The translations under genes were made by a program, and so were the position numbers. A stretch of DNA of 64,000 bases, taken from the NCBI GenBank assembly GCA_910578085.1, contig CAJTPM010000010.1, positions 62,001 to 126,000 of the forward strand, written 5' to 3'. Numbering within the stretch: position 1 is the first letter of the stretch; the number at the start of each line of letters is the position of its first letter. This stretch comes from an uncultured Lachnospiraceae bacterium. Its GTDB lineage: Bacteria; Bacillota; Clostridia; Lachnospirales; Lachnospiraceae. Positions 60,962 to 64,000 of the stretch are shown here, in pieces. The notes beneath the pieces were generated by a model, which was not told the DNA's origin, did not search any database, and saw only the letters and a program-made list of their open reading frames with translations.

Positions 60962-61642
60962 GTGTCGAAACTGAGAGAAAGAATACTGATTGTGGATGAC
61001 GAGCGGGGCATTGTTGATATGATGAAAGCTTACTTTTCTCCGCAATACGAAGTTTTGACCGCTTACAGCGGCGAAGAAGCACTGAAAAAAGCGGAAAAAC
61101 AGCCGGATTTAATCCTGCTGGACATCAATATGCCTGGAATAAATGGCCTGACCGTCTGCCAGACCATACGGGAACATGTCGCCTGCCCGATTCTGTTCCT
61201 GACGGCCCGCATAGAATCCGCCGACAAGATCACCGGCTTTCAGGCCGGGGCAGACGATTACATTGTAAAGCCCTTTGATCTGGACGAGCTGGCGGCAAGA
61301 ATTGCCGCCCATCTGCGAAGGGAGAAAAGATGGCATAGTCAGTCCACAGTACGCTTCTTTGGAGAACTTGCGGTTGATTATTCTGCCCGGACTGTGACGA
61401 TTGATCATGAGGCGATTACACTGTCCAGGCGGGAATTTGACATACTGGAACTGCTTTCTTTGCATGCAGGACAGGTATTTGACCGGGAACGGATCTACGA
61501 AACGGTGTGGGGGATTGACGGGGACGGAAACAGCGATACCGTCATGGAGCATGTCCGGAAAATCCGGGCAAAGTTTGCGGCGCATACGCTCCATAGCTAC
61601 ATTGAAACAGTTTGGGGGTGCGGGTATAAATGGAATGGCTGA
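60962..61642 (+). CDS. OmpR-family response regulator
   Basis: About 226-aa two-component regulator. Receiver: acidic pocket DDE at about residue 12, phosphorylation Asp in LILLDINMPGINGL, Thr in FLTAR, and Lys in YIVKPFDLDEL. The C-terminal winged helix has LSRREFDILELLSLHAGQVFDRERIYE (split) and the closing SYIETVWGCGYKW. The listed GTG has its purine-rich site (GGGGG) almost touching; a CTG at 60971 would have it at 6 bases and give MRERILIVDDE, so the true start is open. It overlaps the kinase gene by 13 bases and should control the ABC exporter downstream. Confidence 0.92.
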   Translation: MSKLRERILIVDDERGIVDMMKAYFSPQYEVLTAYSGEEALKKAEKQPDLILLDINMPGINGLTVCQTIREHVACPILFLTARIESADKITGFQAGADDYIVKPFDLDELAARIAAHLRREKRWHSQSTVRFFGELAVDYSARTVTIDHEAITLSRREFDILELLSLHAGQVFDRERIYETVWGIDGDGNSDTVMEHVRKIRAKFAAHTLHSYIETVWGCGYKWNG

Positions 61643-62736
61643 AAAATATGAGTTTGAAAAAGTCACTTTTTCTTCTGTCTGTGGGATGTGTTCTTGTTTC
61701 ACTTATCCTTATCTTTCTGGTATTTTCGGTCTGCGGCGCAATCAGGGAAAACTATCCCACCTGCGGCATTTCCTTTTCGTTCGGCGGCGCGGAGACAAGA
61801 TTGGAACCGGTTACCGAAGAACAGCAGCGCGTTTTATCTCTGCTGTCCGGAATTGAGATTTTTTCCTGCGCAGTGTTTCCGTTGACAGGCCTGGGAATCG
61901 CTGGCGGCCTGTTTTACCGCATCAAGTTAAAAAGGCCGATTGAGCTATTGCGGGACGGCACAGAGCATATCCGGGCAAATGATCTCAATTTCTCCATTCC
62001 GGCAGTATCGACGGACGAGCTCGGCCAGATCTGTGCGGCTTTTGAAACCATGCGGCTGGAGCTTTTAAAAACAAATAAAGAGTTATGGCATCAGGCCGAG
62101 GAACGCAAACGGTTGAATGCCGCATTTGCCCATGATCTGCGAAATCCCATTACGGTCTTAAAGGGCAGCTTGAAATTGCTGCGGAAAGGTACGCCGGATG
62201 AACAGATCATTGACCGTCTTCAAAGCTATACTTTGAGAATAGAACAGTATGTGGAGGCTATGAGCAGTATCCAGCGCATCGAGCAGATGCCGGTGCGGAT
62301 CAGTGAGGTGACTGCCCTTACTTTGCGGACAGAATTGGAGGAGACCGCCAGATTATTTGCTCCTGCTCTGGATATTGCGCTCTCTGTGCCGGATATGGGA
62401 ACGCTCCGAATGGACCACGGGATATTCCTAAATGTGGCGGAAAATCTAATCGGAAATGCAGCGCGCTTTGCCGGAAAAAAATTAGAGATTGCTCTTTCCC
62501 TGGCAGAAAACACCTTATTCCTTTCGGTGATGGACGATGGCCCCGGGTTTCCCGCCGGATTGCTGGAAAGCGGGCCAAAACCTTTTGGAAAGCTGGAAGA
62601 AAACGCCGAACATTTTGGTATGGGATTGTACAGCAGCAGTCTCCTGTGCCTGAAGCATGGAGGAAGCCTACGGTTTAAGAACAGCCAGACGGGTGCGATC
62701 GCCACCGCGTCCATTCAGGTAAATCTCAAATTTTGA
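61630..62736 (+). CDS. Sensor histidine kinase
   Basis: 368-aa membrane kinase. Two helices (about 13-38 and 80-100) flank a short outer loop of about 40 residues containing Cys-rich NYPTCGISFSFGG; a HAMP domain follows. The H-box is AAFAHDLRNPITVLKGSLKLL, the N-box VAENLIGNAARFAGKK, and the G-boxes DDGPGFPAG and FGMGLYSSSLLCLKHGG. The very short sensor loop is typical of kinases that sense antimicrobial peptides together with their ABC exporter. It pairs with the response regulator whose gene it overlaps. Confidence 0.93.
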   Translation: MEWLKNMSLKKSLFLLSVGCVLVSLILIFLVFSVCGAIRENYPTCGISFSFGGAETRLEPVTEEQQRVLSLLSGIEIFSCAVFPLTGLGIAGGLFYRIKLKRPIELLRDGTEHIRANDLNFSIPAVSTDELGQICAAFETMRLELLKTNKELWHQAEERKRLNAAFAHDLRNPITVLKGSLKLLRKGTPDEQIIDRLQSYTLRIEQYVEAMSSIQRIEQMPVRISEVTALTLRTELEETARLFAPALDIALSVPDMGTLRMDHGIFLNVAENLIGNAARFAGKKLEIALSLAENTLFLSVMDDGPGFPAGLLESGPKPFGKLEENAEHFGMGLYSSSLLCLKHGGSLRFKNSQTGAIATASIQVNLKF

Positions 62737-62748
62737 GCGTTTTTTGAG
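62731..62748 (+). promoter_or_regulatory. Second tandem response-regulator box before the ABC genes
   Basis: TTTTGAG at 62731-62737 and 62742-62748 repeats with an 11-base period, like the boxes at 60905. AAATCTCAAA (62721-62730) and TTTGAGATTT (62743-62752) also form an inverted repeat across the kinase stop. A TAAACT at about 62759 could be the -10. Confidence 0.45.
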
Positions 62749-62794
62749 ATTTGTGTTGTAAACTCTCCCTATCAACGATAAGGAGGGTTTTACT

Positions 62795-63469
62795 ATGAGA
62801 ATGGAAGCTAAAGAGTTATCCAAAATTTATGGCAGCGGTGAGAACCAGATCGTCGCTTTGGATAAGGCCAATATGGAAATGGATGGGAATGATTTTATTT
62901 CCATCATGGGGCCGTCGGGAAGCGGTAAAAGTACACTTCTTCATCTTTTGTCAGGGCTTGACAGGCCGACTTCCGGCGCCCTGACTTATGACGGCAGGGA
63001 CATATACAGCTTAAGCGATAAGGAGCTGTCCGGTTTTCGCCGTCGGCGTATCGGTTTCATTTTCCAGCAGTTTCATCTTCTGCCTGTCCTGACGGCAAAA
63101 GAGAACATCATCATGCCCCTGCTTTTAGATAAAAGACAGCCGGATGAAGCGTATTTGGAGCAGCTGACACAGATGCTTGGCATCCATGACCGCCTGACTC
63201 ATTTGCCCCATGAGCTTTCCGGTGGACAGCAGCAGCGTGTCGCGATTGCGCGTGCGCTGGCTGCACGGCCTGACATTATCTTTGCGGACGAGCCCACCGG
63301 AAACCTGGACAGCAAAAGCGGCGGCGAGGTGATGGTGCTGCTGCAAAATATCTGGAAAAAGATGGGGACGAAACTGGTTGTCATCACCCATGACAGCCGG
63401 GTGGCGCAGATGGCCGACAGACAGTTTGTGATCGTGGACGGCGTTCTTTCGGAGGTGACAGCAAGATGA
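62795..63469 (+). CDS. ABC transporter ATP-binding protein (BceA/LolD-like)
   Basis: 224-aa ATPase of the MacB/BceA group. Walker A GPSGSGKSTLLHLLSGLD, Q-loop FIFQQFHLLPVLTAKEN, signature ELSGGQQQRVAIARAL and Walker B IIFADEPTGNLD are canonical. It powers the large permease encoded next. AGGAGG precedes the ATG. The two-component pair before it and the permease behind it form a BceRS-BceAB-like arrangement, known for peptide antibiotic sensing and resistance; the exact function here is inferred. Confidence 0.95.
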   Translation: MRMEAKELSKIYGSGENQIVALDKANMEMDGNDFISIMGPSGSGKSTLLHLLSGLDRPTSGALTYDGRDIYSLSDKELSGFRRRRIGFIFQQFHLLPVLTAKENIIMPLLLDKRQPDEAYLEQLTQMLGIHDRLTHLPHELSGGQQQRVAIARALAARPDIIFADEPTGNLDSKSGGEVMVLLQNIWKKMGTKLVVITHDSRVAQMADRQFVIVDGVLSEVTAR

Positions 63470-64000
63470 AATCTTACCATGCGTTGGCACTCAAAGAGAT
63501 CAGGGCGCAAAAAATGACCTTTACCCTGATTCTGATCGCCATTATTCTTTCCACAATGATGACGACGGTGATCGGGCAGTCTGTCGGGGTGCTGTCCGCC
63601 ATGCGAGGGCAGCAGGCCATTGCTCTGGGGGGTGATCGCTATGCCACATTTTTGCAGATGAAGGAAGAGCAGGTTATGACGCTGCAAAAGGATTCCCGAT
63701 TGTCCTTTGTCGGGGAATATGTCACTTTGGGGACTTTGGAACTCAATTCATCCCTTTCACTGAGGTTAAATGAATATCAGGAAGATGTTACTGCGATATA
63801 TCCCACGATCGCCAGAGTAAAGGAAGGGCGGTTGCCGGAAGCACCTATGGAAATTGCGCTGCCGGAGGATGTGCTGCAATACCTCGGACTTGCGGGCGAT
63901 CCTGGCGAACCTGTTTCACTTTCGCTGTCAAAGGCTCTCCGCCACGGAATCGAGAGTTCTTCTTATGATTTTACGGCGGATTTTACGCTGGCAGGCATTT
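63466..64000 (+). CDS. ABC transporter permease, FtsX-like (partial, cut by window end)
   Basis: The first 178 residues of a permease. One membrane helix follows the basic start (TFTLILIAIILSTMMTTVIG), then a large extracellular domain begins (ATFLQMKEEQVMTL, VTAIYPTIARVKEGRLP). This is the beginning of an FtsX/MacB-type permease; the remaining helices lie outside the window. It overlaps the ATPase gene as ATGA and should form the exporter with it. Confidence 0.9.
   Translation, partial: MKSYHALALKEIRAQKMTFTLILIAIILSTMMTTVIGQSVGVLSAMRGQQAIALGGDRYATFLQMKEEQVMTLQKDSRLSFVGEYVTLGTLELNSSLSLRLNEYQEDVTAIYPTIARVKEGRLPEAPMEIALPEDVLQYLGLAGDPGEPVSLSLSKALRHGIESSSYDFTADFTLAGI

Noticed and set aside
1..64000. 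CRISPR arrays, tRNA or rRNA genes, and complete insertion sequences
   Set aside because: No regular spacer-repeat array, no cloverleaf with a CCA-like end, no rRNA-like stretch and no transposase or integrase gene was recognised.

Overview
The window looks like a chromosomal piece of a spore-forming Clostridia bacterium, most likely a gut Lachnospiraceae. The reasons are a complete spoIVA with a sigma-E-like promoter, dual-ATPase ECF transporter genes, AGGAGG-type ribosome binding sites, moderate GC with some AT-rich patches, a guanine riboswitch in front of an NCS2 permease, and an abundance of small hairpin-bearing interspersed repeats. I saw no rRNA, tRNA, CRISPR array or intact transposase gene.

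Layout. 0.1-7.9 kb: a tightly packed operon with a nucleoside/BMP-type ABC transporter (ATPase plus two permeases), a PfkB-fold protein, a SIS-domain protein, a BtpA/SgcQ-like barrel, an isochorismatase-fold hydrolase and a TrpF-like barrel, closed by a strong terminator and followed by a Crp/Fnr-type regulator. It reads as an uptake and breakdown pathway for a ribosylated or phosphosugar compound that I cannot name. 8.7-16.6 kb: glycosyltransferase, TetR regulator, a small convergent ORF, and an MMPL/RND exporter with two exported proteins. 16.9-19.9 kb (minus strand): two XRE-regulator/membrane-protein units around a perfect 17-bp inverted repeat, and two GNAT acetyltransferases. 20-27 kb: an ECF sigma factor with a membrane-anchored beta-propeller protein, a small ORF, aroC, a VanY-like carboxypeptidase, tgt and yajC.

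27-37 kb: leuB, nucleoside salvage (udp, deoC, cdd), a deletion scar that joins remnants of an adenosine deaminase and a ribose-type permease, xylB, ilvD and ilvB. 37-47 kb: an Rpn-like PD-(D/E)XK protein, a lipoprotein class D beta-lactamase beside an L,D-transpeptidase, an oxidoreductase, serC-serA, and the A and T parts of an ECF transporter. 47.4-55.5 kb is an AT-rich accessory stretch: NTF2-like protein, DMP19 protein, SAM hydroxide adenosyltransferase, a RelB antitoxin with a frameshifted RelE/ParE toxin, a large surface protein, a lipoprotein with an LHH nuclease toxin domain and its SUKH immunity protein, and a DUF3990 pair. The ECF S component, a metallo-hydrolase, spoIVA, the riboswitch-controlled purine permease, and a two-component system with an ABC exporter (cut by the window end) follow.

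The most unusual signals are: (1) three families of short structured repeats, A at 34.8 and 47.4 kb, B at 27.3 and 59.2 kb, C at 18.5 and 60.8 kb; in A and B the hairpin arms differ between copies while pairing is kept; (2) the uncharacterised operon at 0.1-7.9 kb, with an altered PfkB catalytic motif; (3) a lipoprotein-anchored polymorphic nuclease toxin with a surface partner and immunity protein; (4) a toxin gene broken in an AT dinucleotide run; (5) a leader with mutually exclusive pairings before the ECF S gene.
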